A stretch of 64,000 nt of DNA from Bacteroidota bacterium (GTDB lineage: Bacteria; Bacteroidota; Bacteroidia; Chitinophagales; Chitinophagaceae): the NCBI GenBank assembly GCA_030706635.1, contig JAUZOD010000010.1, forward strand, positions 37,208-101,207, read 5' to 3'. Made by a program: the position numbers and the translations under genes. Position 1 is the stretch's first letter, and each line of letters begins with the position of its first letter. This document shows positions 55,494 to 63,627 of the stretch, piece after piece. Below the pieces are notes generated by a model. That model made no database searches. It saw nothing but the letters and a program-made list of their open reading frames with translations, and was not told the origin of the DNA.

Positions 55494-57893
55494 ATGTTCA
55501 AAAACTACATCCTCATCGCCTGGCGCAATCTGCGGAAACACAAGCTCTATTCCGGGATCAACATCATTGGGCTGGCTATCGGCATGGCCGCCTGTATTGT
55601 GATCATGCTCTTTGTTTATTATGAAAGGAGCTTTGACACGATGCATAAGAAAAATATTTACCGCGTGAATGAAGTGCAGAAGTTCCCGGGTATGGTGTCG
55701 AGTCAGAAAGTGGGACTCAGTATGTTTCCTATGGGTCCGACGATGAAGGCTGATTTCCCTGAGATTTTGAACTACAGCCGCGTGCACTGGATGAATCCGT
55801 ATCAGATGACTTACGGTGAGAAAAGGATTAACCTGCCACAGGTCTTTTTTGTGGATTCTGCGTTTCTTGACATGTTCGATTTTCCCATGCTGGATGGAAA
55901 CCGGAAGACCGTCCTGCTACAGCCACACAGCGCGGTATTGACTGCCTCCACGGCGCGGAAATTGTTCGGAAACGAAAATCCGGTGGGGAAAACCATCACC
56001 CATTTCGAGAGCGACACCTTATCCTTCACCGTAACCGGGATTATCCGGGATGTTCCGCAGAATTCCCAATTGCAGTTTGATGCGTTGTTTTCATTTAACA
56101 CAGTTTACAAACCGCAAGACATGGACAACTGGGGAGGCAACTGGCTGGACACCTACCTCGAACTCTCGCCCCATACGGACGCTGCTGCATTGGATAAAAA
56201 ATTCCCCGACTATCTGAAAAGAAGGGTCACCGGATATGAAGCTTCAAAATTTTATGAACTGTTCCTCATGCCACTGGGTGCCATCCACGGCAACGCCACA
56301 GACATCGGGCTCGATTATCTTAATTATGAAAAATTTGACAAAAAATATACCGACATCTTCATGATCATTGCCCTGATTGTGCTGGGCATCGCCTGTATCA
56401 ATTTTATGAACCTTTCCACGGCAAGGTCTTCGGAAAGAGCCAAAGAAGTCGGCATCCGGAAATCCATCGGCGCGCAGCGTTTTCAGTTGGCCATGCAGTT
56501 TCTTGGTGAAACAGTTTTATTGTCACTGATCGCCCTGGCCGTAGCACTTACCCTGGTCTTCCTCGTGCTTCCTTATATTGATCATCTCAGTCAGCGAAAC
56601 CTGAAATCCGTTTTTTTACAACATCCGGAAATGATCATCGGGATATTGGCCGGAACGATTGGAGTCGGACTGATCTCCGGGCTATACCCCGCATTTTATC
56701 TCTCTTCTTTTCAGCCATCGAAAGTATTGAAGGGATCTGTTTCAACGGGCAGCAAAAAGGCAAACTTCCGCAATATCCTGGTCGTTGGCCAGTTTGTAAG
56801 TGCCATTTTCCTGATCATTGCGACCATCTTCGTATTCCGTCAGTTTAATTATATGCAGCACAAGGACCCGGGATTTGTGCGCGACCAGATCGTAAACGTT
56901 CCGCTTGATGGACTCACCTTCCGTAAATACGACTTGCTAAAGCAGGAATTGTCTGCCAGTCCGCTTATAGAGGGTGTTACTGCATCCCAGGACCAGTTGG
57001 GCAGCCACCTGGATCAATCCGGCGTGCAGTTTCGCGGGGATGGTCCGCTGCGCCAGCTTGCGGTCACCCAGCTCATCGTTGATCCGGACTACCTGACGCT
57101 TTACCATATCGGGCTGGAATATGGCCGCAACTTTTCCCGCGAAAAACAGGCTAACGGTAAGGAATATATCCTGAATGAATCCCTCGCCAGAGAACTGTTA
57201 AAGGATAATCCCAAAGGAACACTGCAATCCCTGATCGGAAAACAGTTCGGGTTTGATTCCCTGGGATATATCGTAGGGATAGCGAAAGACTTCAATTTTA
57301 ATTCGCTGCATTACAAGATCGAAACGATGTTCCTTCACAACCAGAAAGACCGTGGATTCAATTTTATGTCGGTAAAAATAAAGGGAAGCAAAGCAAAGGA
57401 GGCACTTGCTTTTATCCAGTCTGTGTGGAAAAATATTTTCCCTGACCACGGTTTCGAATACCAGTTCCTCGACGATCATTTTAAAGAAGTATACCGTACA
57501 GATGCACAGATCACACAAATGGTCGGCATCCTCGCATTTCTCGCCATTCTGATCTCCTGTCTCGGGTTATTCGGACTTGCCTCCCATTCCGCTGAAAGAA
57601 GAATCAAGGAGATCGGCGTACGCAAGGTGCTGGGCGCCTCCATACCCAGTATCGTCAACCTGCTCTCCCGTGATTTCATCAGACTGGTGCTGGTCGCCAA
57701 CCTGATCGCCTGGCCCATCGCCTGGTTCTCGGTAAACCACTGGATGCAGGATTATGCTTATCGCATCGGCATGAGCTGGTGGGTATTCCTGCTGGCTGGG
57801 ACCCTTGCCCTGATCATCGCCCTCATCACCGTGAGCCTGCTCGCGGCCAAGGCCGCTATGGCAAATCCGGTGGAGAGTTTGCGGAATGAATGA
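55494..57893 (+). CDS. MacB/FtsX-type ABC permease, tandem copy 3
   Basis: The third paralogue, 799 residues, with MFKNYILIAWRNLRKHKLYS at the start, a first membrane helix (about 21-40), the two-unit FtsX/MacB plan and the ending ANPVESLRNE. The FtsX motif RSSERAKEVGIRKSIGA and its second copy RRIKEIGVRKVLGAS are clear. It is preceded and followed by copies of the inverted repeat. As with the other two, no ATPase gene is in the window. Tandem triplets like this suggest duplication followed by divergence; sequence identity was not computed. Confidence 0.92.
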   Translation: MFKNYILIAWRNLRKHKLYSGINIIGLAIGMAACIVIMLFVYYERSFDTMHKKNIYRVNEVQKFPGMVSSQKVGLSMFPMGPTMKADFPEILNYSRVHWMNPYQMTYGEKRINLPQVFFVDSAFLDMFDFPMLDGNRKTVLLQPHSAVLTASTARKLFGNENPVGKTITHFESDTLSFTVTGIIRDVPQNSQLQFDALFSFNTVYKPQDMDNWGGNWLDTYLELSPHTDAAALDKKFPDYLKRRVTGYEASKFYELFLMPLGAIHGNATDIGLDYLNYEKFDKKYTDIFMIIALIVLGIACINFMNLSTARSSERAKEVGIRKSIGAQRFQLAMQFLGETVLLSLIALAVALTLVFLVLPYIDHLSQRNLKSVFLQHPEMIIGILAGTIGVGLISGLYPAFYLSSFQPSKVLKGSVSTGSKKANFRNILVVGQFVSAIFLIIATIFVFRQFNYMQHKDPGFVRDQIVNVPLDGLTFRKYDLLKQELSASPLIEGVTASQDQLGSHLDQSGVQFRGDGPLRQLAVTQLIVDPDYLTLYHIGLEYGRNFSREKQANGKEYILNESLARELLKDNPKGTLQSLIGKQFGFDSLGYIVGIAKDFNFNSLHYKIETMFLHNQKDRGFNFMSVKIKGSKAKEALAFIQSVWKNIFPDHGFEYQFLDDHFKEVYRTDAQITQMVGILAFLAILISCLGLFGLASHSAERRIKEIGVRKVLGASIPSIVNLLSRDFIRLVLVANLIAWPIAWFSVNHWMQDYAYRIGMSWWVFLLAGTLALIIALITVSLLAAKAAMANPVESLRNE

Positions 57894-57899
57894 GGTTGT

Positions 57900-57988
57900 T
57901 AATGTGGAAATGTGCTGATGTGCTAATGTGGAAATGAAATGCAGGTGACTTAATTCCCACATTAGCACATCAGCATATTTCCACATTA
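57900..57988. repeat. Inverted octamer-array repeat, copy 5
   Basis: Arms 57900-57931 and 57957-57988 match at 31 of 32 positions around a 25 nt centre, the longest and cleanest copy. Octamers read AATGTGGA, AATGTGCT, GATGTGCT, AATGTGGA. It fills the gap between the convergent third permease and the amino-acid permease, ending 15 bp before the stop of the latter. Confidence 0.92.
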
Positions 57989-58003
57989 CCGGCAACTCGC
58001 AGA

Positions 58004-59686
58004 TCAAGAAGGAATTTCCGCCAGTTTACTCTTCCTCCTCCCATACAATAGATAAATCGCAAGCCCCAGCCCCATCCAGAGGAAAAAGACGGTCCAGCTT
58101 TTGGCGGGTATTTCGATCATGAGATATAGGCAGCATAAAGTGCCCAGCACGGGGATCACGGAGTAATTCCGGATAAAAGTGAGCACGGAAATAATACCCG
58201 CAGCGAGTATGAATAAAAGGAAGAGTATTTCCTGGTAACTCTCTGCATTTAAATTTGTTAAGGCTTCCGATATCCGTTCGCGAAACACATAGAGAAAGCC
58301 GATCAGCATCAGGGGGACAATGAATTTTCCGTTCAGGTAGGGCAGTTTGAACTTGCCCGGGATCTTTTGATTTAGTGCCGGCAGATACAATACACCACTG
58401 CAGACCAGCACAAAGGCGAAGAGCGTGCCGATGCTGGTCAGGTCCGTCATCAGTTTATCGTCCACCATCAGCACCGGGATGCCCACCAGGAATCCGGTGA
58501 TGATGGTCGCAAATCCGGGGGTTCTGTAGCGTTTGCTGATGCGGCTGAAAGCCGGTGGCATCAGTCCGTCCCGGCTCATGCTCATCCAGATGCGTGGCTG
58601 TCCGATCTGGAAAACCAGCAATACGCTGGTGGAAGCCACCACCGCCGCCACGGAGATGATAAATCCGATCTTCTGCATGTGGATCTTGTTGAACACATAA
58701 GCCAGCGGATCGGCCACATTCAGGAATTCTTTATAGTTCACGAGACCGGTGATAACGAGCGCCGTGATGATATAGATCACGGTGCAGATCAGCAGGGAAT
58801 AGATCATGCCCCTGGGTAGATCTTTTTGCGGATTACGGCATTCTTCCGCTGTGGTGGAAATGGCATCGAACCCGATATAGGCAAAGAACACGGAGGACAC
58901 GCTTTGTAATACACCCTTCATACCCTCCGGAAGAAAAGGCGTCCAGTTTTTTGTCTTATCCGTGGAGAAGATCAGCCAGAAACCGACCACGGCAATAAAG
59001 GCCAGGACGACCAGTTTCAGCCCCACCATAAAATTGGCGCTCTTGCGACTTTCATTGATGCCCACATAAGCGAGACAGGTGATCAAAACAACGACGATAA
59101 AAGCGGGGAGGTTGATGATGAACCGGAAACCCGCAATCTGCGGTGCCGTCATATACAGCAGATCATTCACGGCCTGATGGTTTTGCAGGGCCGCCTGGTA
59201 TTCCATTTTTGCGGTCTGGCAACCGATGGACAGCCAGGCGGGCAGATGAATGCCGAAATCTTTCAATATATTATTGAAATAAGCGCTCCAGGAAATAGCC
59301 ACCACCACATTACCAATGGCGTATTCCAGGATCAGCGCCCAGCCGATGATCCACGCGATCACTTCGCCGAAGCTCACATAAGAATAGGTGTACGCGCTAC
59401 CGGCCACCGGTACCCGCGAAGCAAATTCCGCATAACATAACGCTGTAAACCCGCAGGTGATTGCTGTGATAAAAAAAAGGAAAATAACGCCCGGCCCCCC
59501 GTGATAAGCCGCAGTTCCGATGGTGGAAAAAATACCGGCGCCGATAACGGCCGCAATGCCCATGAAGGTAAGATCCTTCACCCCCAGTACCTTGTCCATC
59601 TTATTCTCATGCGCATCGCCGAGTCCGGCCTCGCAGTCGCGTATGATCTTTTCGAGGGACTTTTTGCGGAAAATGGACTGGGACAT
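58004..59686 (-). CDS. APC-superfamily amino-acid permease
   Basis: A 560-residue inner-membrane transporter of the cationic amino-acid transporter (CAT) type with about 12-14 helices. The first-helix motif GIAAVIGAGIFSTIG (substrate backbone binding), the AEFASRVPVAGSAYTYSYVSFGE loop (here in parts: FASRVPVAGSAYTYSY) and the later FFAYIGFDAISTTAEECRNPQ are typical. The long insertion with a cysteine (GCQTAKMEYQAALQNHQAV, about 153-175) is characteristic of this subgroup in Bacteroidota. Likely substrates are amino acids taken up with protons; the exact one is not visible. It is divergent from the MFS gene, with a heptamer repeat between them. Confidence 0.93.
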   Translation of the reverse strand: MSQSIFRKKSLEKIIRDCEAGLGDAHENKMDKVLGVKDLTFMGIAAVIGAGIFSTIGTAAYHGGPGVIFLFFITAITCGFTALCYAEFASRVPVAGSAYTYSYVSFGEVIAWIIGWALILEYAIGNVVVAISWSAYFNNILKDFGIHLPAWLSIGCQTAKMEYQAALQNHQAVNDLLYMTAPQIAGFRFIINLPAFIVVVLITCLAYVGINESRKSANFMVGLKLVVLAFIAVVGFWLIFSTDKTKNWTPFLPEGMKGVLQSVSSVFFAYIGFDAISTTAEECRNPQKDLPRGMIYSLLICTVIYIITALVITGLVNYKEFLNVADPLAYVFNKIHMQKIGFIISVAAVVASTSVLLVFQIGQPRIWMSMSRDGLMPPAFSRISKRYRTPGFATIITGFLVGIPVLMVDDKLMTDLTSIGTLFAFVLVCSGVLYLPALNQKIPGKFKLPYLNGKFIVPLMLIGFLYVFRERISEALTNLNAESYQEILFLLFILAAGIISVLTFIRNYSVIPVLGTLCCLYLMIEIPAKSWTVFFLWMGLGLAIYLLYGRRKSKLAEIPS

Positions 59687-59697
59687 ACAGGATGACA

Positions 59698-59827
59698 GTT
59701 GACGGATGACGGTTGACGGAATTTTATACCGGCAGTCGTCACAGAATCAGGAACAAAGAAAGTGAAATATATTAAAACCGGAGAAGTAAAATTGTCAACA
59801 ACTATCCGTCATCCGTCATCCGTCAAC
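59698..59827. repeat. Inverted TTGACGG heptamer array, copy 2
   Basis: Left arm 59698-59720 and right arm 59805-59827 are 23 nt each and match at 22 positions, around an 84 nt centre. Units read TTGACGG, ATGACGG, TTGACGG. It lies between the start of the amino-acid permease (59686) and the MFS promoter motif (59835). Confidence 0.85.
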
Positions 59828-59834
59828 GGTCAAC

Positions 59835-59842
59835 TATATTTG
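59835..59842 (+). promoter_or_regulatory. Candidate -7 element of MFS gene
   Basis: TATATTTG, matching TAnnTTTG, lies 22 bp before the TTG start of the MFS gene and 7 bp after the heptamer repeat's right arm. No clear -33 TTG is found at the standard spacing; the arm itself occupies that position. Confidence 0.4.
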
Positions 59843-59864
59843 CACTTCAAAAATTCGAAATCCA

Positions 59865-61064
59865 TTGCCCAAACAGATAAAGGAACAGCATCACGGCATC
59901 GCCAACACGCTGGCTTTTGCCCTGATGCCCTTGTCAGGATTCGCGACCGATATTTACCTGCCCTCGCTTCCCACGATGGCGGGGTCGCTGCAGGTGAGCA
60001 GTCTGCAGGTTCAGCTTACCCTTTCTTTGTTTTTAATCAGCTATGGTGTGGGACAACTATTCATCGGCAGTGTACTGGATAGTTTCGGGCGGTATAATAT
60101 CAGCGTGGCCTCCCTGATGATATTTACGCTGGCCAGCCTGGTGATTGCCTGCACGCATAATATTTACCTAATATACGGAATGCGGATCGTGCACGGACTG
60201 ACCGTATCTGCCATCGTGGTATCCAAACGGGCTTATTTTATTGATCTGTACACGGGTGACCGGCTGAAACACTATCTGAGTTTATTCACCATCGTCTGGT
60301 CCACCGGTCCCATCATGGCGCCATTTGTCGGCGGTTACCTGGAACAGCTATTTGGCTGGCAGTCGAATTTTTATTTCCTGGCTATTTTCTCCTTCGCCCT
60401 GCTGGTGCTGGAATGGATCTTCAGCGGTGAGACCCTTTCTTATTTTGCGCCATTCCGGATTCAGCGGATAACCGTGGTGTATATCCGAATGATCCGCACG
60501 CTTCCGTTCATGTTGGGGTTGTTGCTATGCGGGCTGTCTTACGGCATGGTGATGGTCTACAATATGACCGGACCCTTCATCATTGAACATGCCCTTCGTT
60601 TATCTCCTGTAATTGCAGGATACGGTTCCCTGATCCTGGGTCTTGCGTGGATGACCGGGGGCTTTATCGGGAAGGCCAGCATCAACCGCCCGTTCTTTAA
60701 ACGGGTCGTGATCAACCTGCTGTTTCAGGTGGTTTTTGTGATCATTATGCTCATCAGCATCCGGCATATCAGCAATGTGTATGCGCTGATCTTTTTTGCA
60801 TTCATCATTCAGGTAGCGGCCGGATACACTTTCAATAATTTCTATACCTATTGCCTCACGCGTTTCCCAAAGAATGCCGGTATTGCCAGCGGCTTCACCG
60901 GTGGCGCCAACTATGTGATCATATCGCTGGTCAGTTCCATCATCGTGTTTTTTCTTCCCGCGAAGGACGAATACAATCTTGGCTTCAGCTACCTGATCCT
61001 GATCCTGGCTTCCATGCTGGTTATGGGGTTGCTGAGGGTGAAGAAAGTGAGCCTTGAGGATTGA
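59865..61064 (+). CDS. MFS multidrug-type efflux transporter (Bcr/CflA family)
   Basis: A 399-residue inner-membrane transporter with 12 helices of the major facilitator superfamily. ALMPLSGFATDIYLPSLPTM followed by VQLTLSLFLISYGVGQLFIG is the DHA1 Bcr/CflA signature. In loop 2-3 the segment VLDSFGRYN is a weakened form of the usual motif A. Such proteins export drugs or metabolites with protons; the substrate is unknown. The start is a TTG codon at 59865, reading (M)PKQIKEQHHG; there is no in-frame ATG upstream within the gap and the first internal ATG would remove most of helix 1. The stop is followed directly by an octamer repeat. Confidence 0.9.
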   Translation: MPKQIKEQHHGIANTLAFALMPLSGFATDIYLPSLPTMAGSLQVSSLQVQLTLSLFLISYGVGQLFIGSVLDSFGRYNISVASLMIFTLASLVIACTHNIYLIYGMRIVHGLTVSAIVVSKRAYFIDLYTGDRLKHYLSLFTIVWSTGPIMAPFVGGYLEQLFGWQSNFYFLAIFSFALLVLEWIFSGETLSYFAPFRIQRITVVYIRMIRTLPFMLGLLLCGLSYGMVMVYNMTGPFIIEHALRLSPVIAGYGSLILGLAWMTGGFIGKASINRPFFKRVVINLLFQVVFVIIMLISIRHISNVYALIFFAFIIQVAAGYTFNNFYTYCLTRFPKNAGIASGFTGGANYVIISLVSSIIVFFLPAKDEYNLGFSYLILILASMLVMGLLRVKKVSLED

Positions 61065-61065
61065 A

Positions 61066-61097
61066 ATTTGAAAATTTGAGGATTTGAAAATTTGAAA
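61066..61097. repeat. Octamer tandem repeat (ATTTGAAA type)
   Basis: Four octamers in a row: ATTTGAAA, ATTTGAGG, ATTTGAAA, ATTTGAAA. It starts one base after the stop of the MFS gene and lies in the 74 bp gap to the convergent dapA stop. There is no inverted partner. Confidence 0.85.
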
Positions 61098-61138
61098 ATG
61101 CTGATGAAAAAGTGTCTGTGGTTTGGCGGATTAATATA

Positions 61139-62059
61139 TCAACCCGCGTTCACGATTTCCTCTGCCGCCAGATGCGTCAGGCGCTTTGTGTAAGCCCTTA
61201 ACTGCTCGGCATACTGGTGACTTAACGGAACCAGCGGCAGACGGAGATAATTATGGATGATGCCCAGCTCGGATAACGCCACTTTTACCCCTGCGGGATT
61301 ATTCTCAACAAAAAGTAGATGATAGGCGTCGAGCAGACTATCATTCAGCTTTTTAGCCTTTCTCAGATCGCCCTTTAATGCCGCCCTTACCATAGACGAG
61401 AAGGCCGTGGGAAAACTATTGGCTGCCACGCTGATCACGCCATGCATACCCGTGGCGATCTGGGGGAAACCAAGGGCGTCATCGCCGCTGACGACCAGGA
61501 AATCTGAAGGGCGGTCCCGGAGAACGAGCGCGCATTGCGCCATGTCTCCCCCGGCCTCTTTGATACCCGCGATATTGGGCAGCTGGGCCAGTCGTAAAAT
61601 GGTGTGTGCATCCACATTTCGGCCGGTGCGGGAAGGCACATTATAGAGTAATATGGGCTTTGGCGCCACGTCGGCAATCGCCTTGTAATGCTGGTAAATT
61701 CCCTCCTGGGAAGGTTTGCTGTAATACGGACTGGTGCTCAGGATGGCCACGGCTCCTTCCATAGGCAGCTCCTCGATCTCGCGGATCACTTCCATGGTAT
61801 TGCTTCCGCCTGCCCCGATCACCACCGGGACGCGCCCGTTGACATAGTCCAGCGTAAAGCGTGCAATGCGCACTTTTTCTTCTCTTGAAAGAACCGGGGT
61901 TTCGCCGGTGGTCCCGAGGCTGACCACATATTCCACGCCGCCTTCGATCACAAAATCGAGGAGCCTCGCCAGCGCGGGCTCATCCACATCCATGCGGGAA
62001 TTAAAAGGAGTAACCAGTGCAACGCCGGTTCCGGTGAGGGTTGGTATTAGATTAGACAT
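61139..62059 (-). CDS. dapA: 4-hydroxy-tetrahydrodipicolinate synthase
   Basis: The first committed enzyme of lysine and diaminopimelate synthesis, joining pyruvate and aspartate semialdehyde. The 306-residue protein shows all active-site residues: the GTTGE motif at 49-53, Y139 and R144 in LYNVPSRTG and the Schiff-base lysine K167 in AGIKEAGG. Length is slightly above the usual 290-300. It is preceded by a 102 bp gap (62060-62161) after accA on the same strand, so a shared transcript is possible. The gap contains short degenerate repeats of the GGTTGATGG kind but no gene. Confidence 0.96.
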   Translation of the reverse strand: MSNLIPTLTGTGVALVTPFNSRMDVDEPALARLLDFVIEGGVEYVVSLGTTGETPVLSREEKVRIARFTLDYVNGRVPVVIGAGGSNTMEVIREIEELPMEGAVAILSTSPYYSKPSQEGIYQHYKAIADVAPKPILLYNVPSRTGRNVDAHTILRLAQLPNIAGIKEAGGDMAQCALVLRDRPSDFLVVSGDDALGFPQIATGMHGVISVAANSFPTAFSSMVRAALKGDLRKAKKLNDSLLDAYHLLFVENNPAGVKVALSELGIIHNYLRLPLVPLSHQYAEQLRAYTKRLTHLAAEEIVNAG

Positions 62060-62161
62060 TTATTCAGGTTAATGATATATAGGTTGATGGTATATGGTGG
62101 ATAGTGGATGGATTTGTTTTGCTTCGGCCACCTACGCTACGCTTCGGTAGCCTAATTTAGT

Positions 62162-63193
62162 TTATTCATGATTCACTCCTGCATTCACTACCGGCTCTCC
62201 ATGATGAATTACTTCCGGTTCTGACACTTCGTTCCAGAATCCCATATTATTAAACTTAGCGATTCTCTGGTTCACACGGTCTTCCGGGGCGATCTGCTTC
62301 AGCTCCTCCAGGGTTTGCAGGAGTCGCGGCTTTAGTAAGGCTGCAGCTTCACAGTAATCCCAGTGCGCACCGCCGATGGGTTCCGGCACAATGCCGTCGA
62401 TCAGACCGAAGCCATACATATTATCGGGCGTAAGCTTGAGCTCTTCCGCTGCTTTTTCCTTCTGATCCCAGCTGCGCCAGAGGATGGAGCTGCAGTTCTC
62501 GGGGGAGATGACGGTGTACCAGGAATTCTCCAGCATGAAGATCCTGTCCCCCACCCCGATGCCCAGTGCGCCGCCTGACGCCCCTTCGCCGATGATCACG
62601 CAGATAACGGGCACCTTCAACCGGATCATCTCGTAGATATTCCGGGCGATGGCTTCACCCTGTCCGCGCTCTTCGGCTTCCATGCCCGGAAAAGCGCCGG
62701 GCGTATCAATCAGGGTGATGACGGGCTTGTTGAATTTCTCTGCGAGCTTCATGAGGCGGAGGGCCTTACGATAACCTTCCGGATTGGCCATACCGAAATT
62801 GCGCATCTGCCGCATCTTGGTATTGGTGCCTTTCTGCTGGCCGATGAACATCACGGTTTGTCCGTCGAGCTGGGCAAAACCGCCAACCATCGCTTTATCG
62901 TCGCGCACATTGCGGTCGCCGAAGAGTTCGATAAAATTCTCGCTCAGCTTCTGAATATATTTCATCGTGTACGGCCGGTCCGGGTGACGGCTCAGCTGCA
63001 CTTTCTGCCAGGGGGTAAGGTTGGCCGTGATCTCGCGGCGTTTTTCCGTGACCTGGGCATAGAGCTTATTGATGGAATCCGTGAGATCCACTTTTGTTTT
63101 CTCAGCCGTTTGTTTGAGCTTTTCGATCTCATCGAACAGCTCTTTAATCGGCTTTTCGAAATCAAGGAACTGGCGGTTTTTATCCTGGGGCAT
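62162..63193 (-). CDS. accA: Acetyl-CoA carboxylase carboxyltransferase subunit alpha
   Basis: The alpha half of the carboxyltransferase that moves the carboxyl group from biotin to acetyl-CoA, the first step of fatty-acid synthesis. The N-terminal coiled segment ([20 protein letters not shown]) and [11 protein letters not shown], then [33 protein letters not shown] and [15 protein letters not shown] are all typical. At 343 aa it is about 25 residues longer than usual because of a C-terminal tail after ARFNNMGFW that is rich in Glu, Val and His; this tail is of unknown function. The start [15 protein letters not shown] agrees with the family. Confidence 0.96.
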   Translation of the reverse strand: MPQDKNRQFLDFEKPIKELFDEIEKLKQTAEKTKVDLTDSINKLYAQVTEKRREITANLTPWQKVQLSRHPDRPYTMKYIQKLSENFIELFGDRNVRDDKAMVGGFAQLDGQTVMFIGQQKGTNTKMRQMRNFGMANPEGYRKALRLMKLAEKFNKPVITLIDTPGAFPGMEAEERGQGEAIARNIYEMIRLKVPVICVIIGEGASGGALGIGVGDRIFMLENSWYTVISPENCSSILWRSWDQKEKAAEELKLTPDNMYGFGLIDGIVPEPIGGAHWDYCEAAALLKPRLLQTLEELKQIAPEDRVNQRIAKFNNMGFWNEVSEPEVIHHGEPVVNAGVNHE

Positions 63194-63339
63194 AAGCTTG
63201 GAATCTGGTCAATAGTTATGCTGTAAAATTAAGGCATGTGAAAGTTCCGTGAAAGTTTAATTGCGCGGCGGTCAATTTGATTTGGCAGATTCATCCCTTT
63301 GATTTATAACGCATTCCGGAAAGATAGAGCCCAGAAATT

Positions 63340-63372
63340 TTTGAATGAATGGAACAAAAACTATTATCTTTG
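63340..63372 (+). promoter_or_regulatory. Bacteroidota-type promoter of tRNA-Asp
   Basis: TTTG at 63340-63343 and TATCTTTG at 63365-63372 match the -33 TTTG and -7 TAnnTTTG elements with a 21 nt spacer, which is within the known range. It is the only complete match found in this window. The predicted transcript would begin near 63379, giving a leader of about 75 nt before the tRNA. Confidence 0.7.
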
Positions 63373-63454
63373 CCGTCCTTCGTTGAAAAAACGGGGTCGG
63401 GGCGCCGGAAGCGGCAGTAGCGCGAACAACGTTTTATCCCCGCAAAAATTAAAA

Positions 63455-63528
63455 GGATCGGTAGTTCAGTTGGTTAGAATGCTGCCCTGTCACGGCAGAG
63501 GTCGCGGGTTCGAGTCCCGTCCGGTCCG
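63455..63528 (+). tRNA. tRNA-Asp (anticodon GTC)
   Basis: The full cloverleaf can be read by eye: acceptor GGATCGG pairs with CCGGTCC (one G-U pair), the D-arm is TAGTTCAGTTGGTTAGAAT, the anticodon stem is CTGCC/GGCAG with loop CTGTCAC and anticodon GTC at 63489-63491, and the T-arm is GCGGGTTCGAGTCCCGT. Discriminator base G is at 63528; the CCA end is not encoded. A complete promoter precedes it and a hairpin terminator follows. A recombinase gene begins 140 bp downstream, so the 3' end is a likely attachment site. Confidence 0.97.
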
Positions 63529-63550
63529 CAAAGTTCCTTCACCCTTTTTC

Positions 63551-63587
63551 AAAACCCTTTAGAATCATTGATTTTAGAGGGTTTTGT
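63551..63587 (+). terminator. Hairpin terminator after tRNA-Asp
   Basis: AAAACCCT (63551-63558) pairs with AGGGTTTT (63578-63585). The stem extends through a near-match of TTAGAATCA with its complement, giving about 17 bp with G-T pairs and a very short loop. The T-rich right half serves as the tract. It separates the tRNA from the recombinase gene. Confidence 0.65.
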
Positions 63588-63627
63588 CGTTTCTGGGATT
63601 CGCCATTCTTCGCGTTTTTTCGTATTT

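Noticed and set aside
50405..57990. CRISPR array made of the AATGTGNN repeats
   Set aside because: Copies are single inverted repeats thousands of bases apart, with genes and not spacers between them, and no cas gene is present.
63299..63562. An 87-codon frame across tRNA-Asp
   Set aside because: It covers the promoter, the tRNA and the terminator, all of which have their own evidence.
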